This document shows positions 63,801-64,000 of a stretch of 64,000 nucleotides of DNA, piece after piece. The notes below the pieces were generated by a model. It worked only from the letters and a program-made list of their open reading frames with translations. It had not been told where the DNA came from and ran no database searches. The translations under genes and the position numbers were made by a program. How positions within the stretch are numbered: position 1 is the stretch's first letter; each line of letters opens with the position of its first letter. The stretch spans positions 2,418,001-2,482,000 of the forward strand of contig NC_086266.1 of the NCBI RefSeq assembly GCF_021018805.1, given 5' to 3'. The stretch comes from Prinia subflava. Its lineage: Eukaryota > Chordata > Aves > Passeriformes > Cisticolidae.

Positions 63801-64000
63801 TCATTATGCAGTCACAGCAAAGAAAAAGTAAATGCCTCACTGAATAAGAAGGAAGGAGAAAATTTTTCACGAGTTCTGTTGAAAGGCAACAACAACAACA
63901 ACTTGGAGAAAAGAGGAATTATTGAATATCCCCTTTTTACTCATCATTTGGGATAAAACAGTTTACTGATATAAACAGCTAAAACAGTAATTCCAGCTGA
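57841..64000. other. gene-free block to window end
   Basis: No supportable gene. Open frames at 57848-58252 (minus, 134 codons) and 59718-60113 (plus, 131 codons, overlapped by a minus-strand frame) are unrecognised and probably chance. The GC-richer part is 59480-60200. A nine-base C run is at 61947-61955, a CAA run at 63887-63902, and a 12-base A run near 58921. No interspersed repeat is clearly recognisable. Confidence 0.5.

Noticed and set aside
1..64000. Endogenous retrovirus, LTR pair, CRISPR array, operon or phage-like system
   Set aside because: No paired terminal repeats, primer-binding site, retroviral motifs, regularly spaced repeats or tightly packed co-directional frames were seen on either strand.

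Overview
The window looks like vertebrate, most likely avian, non-coding nuclear DNA. It is AT-rich, CpG-poor and sparse in repeats. Its recognisable repeats are CR1 LINE pieces ending in the avian 3' sequence (reading GGTTTGGGTTGGAAGG or its complement), older CR1-like LINE pieces, and decayed MIR-type SINEs. I see no bacterial gene organisation, rRNA, tRNA, CRISPR array, retroviral coding region or LTR pair. I assign no gene with confidence. The longest open frames (about 140 codons) are scattered over both strands, often overlap on opposite strands, resemble no family I know, and are of the size expected by chance here. The species and chromosome cannot be told from the sequence.

Layout. 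1-20 kb: unique non-coding DNA with one MIR-type SINE (2188-2395), one unproven exon-like frame on the minus strand (4641-4904), a CpG-retaining stretch with adjacent hairpins (14680-15265), and a perfect glucocorticoid/androgen-receptor-type palindrome (17493-17513). 20-31 kb: an old minus-strand CR1-like LINE (20230-21012), an ancient palindromic repeat (21674-21755), then unique sequence up to a plus-strand CR1 3' end (30890-31115). 31-46 kb: unique sequence with MIR-type copies, a CTTTTT microsatellite, and the most CpG-dense patch of the window (42465-42735). 46-52 kb: AT-rich sequence of the kind often found in conserved non-coding DNA, ending in an internally duplicated element (51324-51656) that carries POU/octamer-like sites. 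52-64 kb: unique sequence, an ORF-like relic (55484-55920), a second old CR1 piece (56655-56895), an uninterrupted 46-base poly(A) run (57252-57297), and a 68-base CR1 3' end (57773-57840).

No genes can be shown to work together. The window is best read as a gene desert or a long intron that may hold regulatory elements. The items most worth checking are the duplicated POU-site element, the perfect steroid-receptor palindrome, the CpG-rich patch at 42.5 kb and the exon-like frame at 4.6-4.9 kb. I found no convincing undescribed system.
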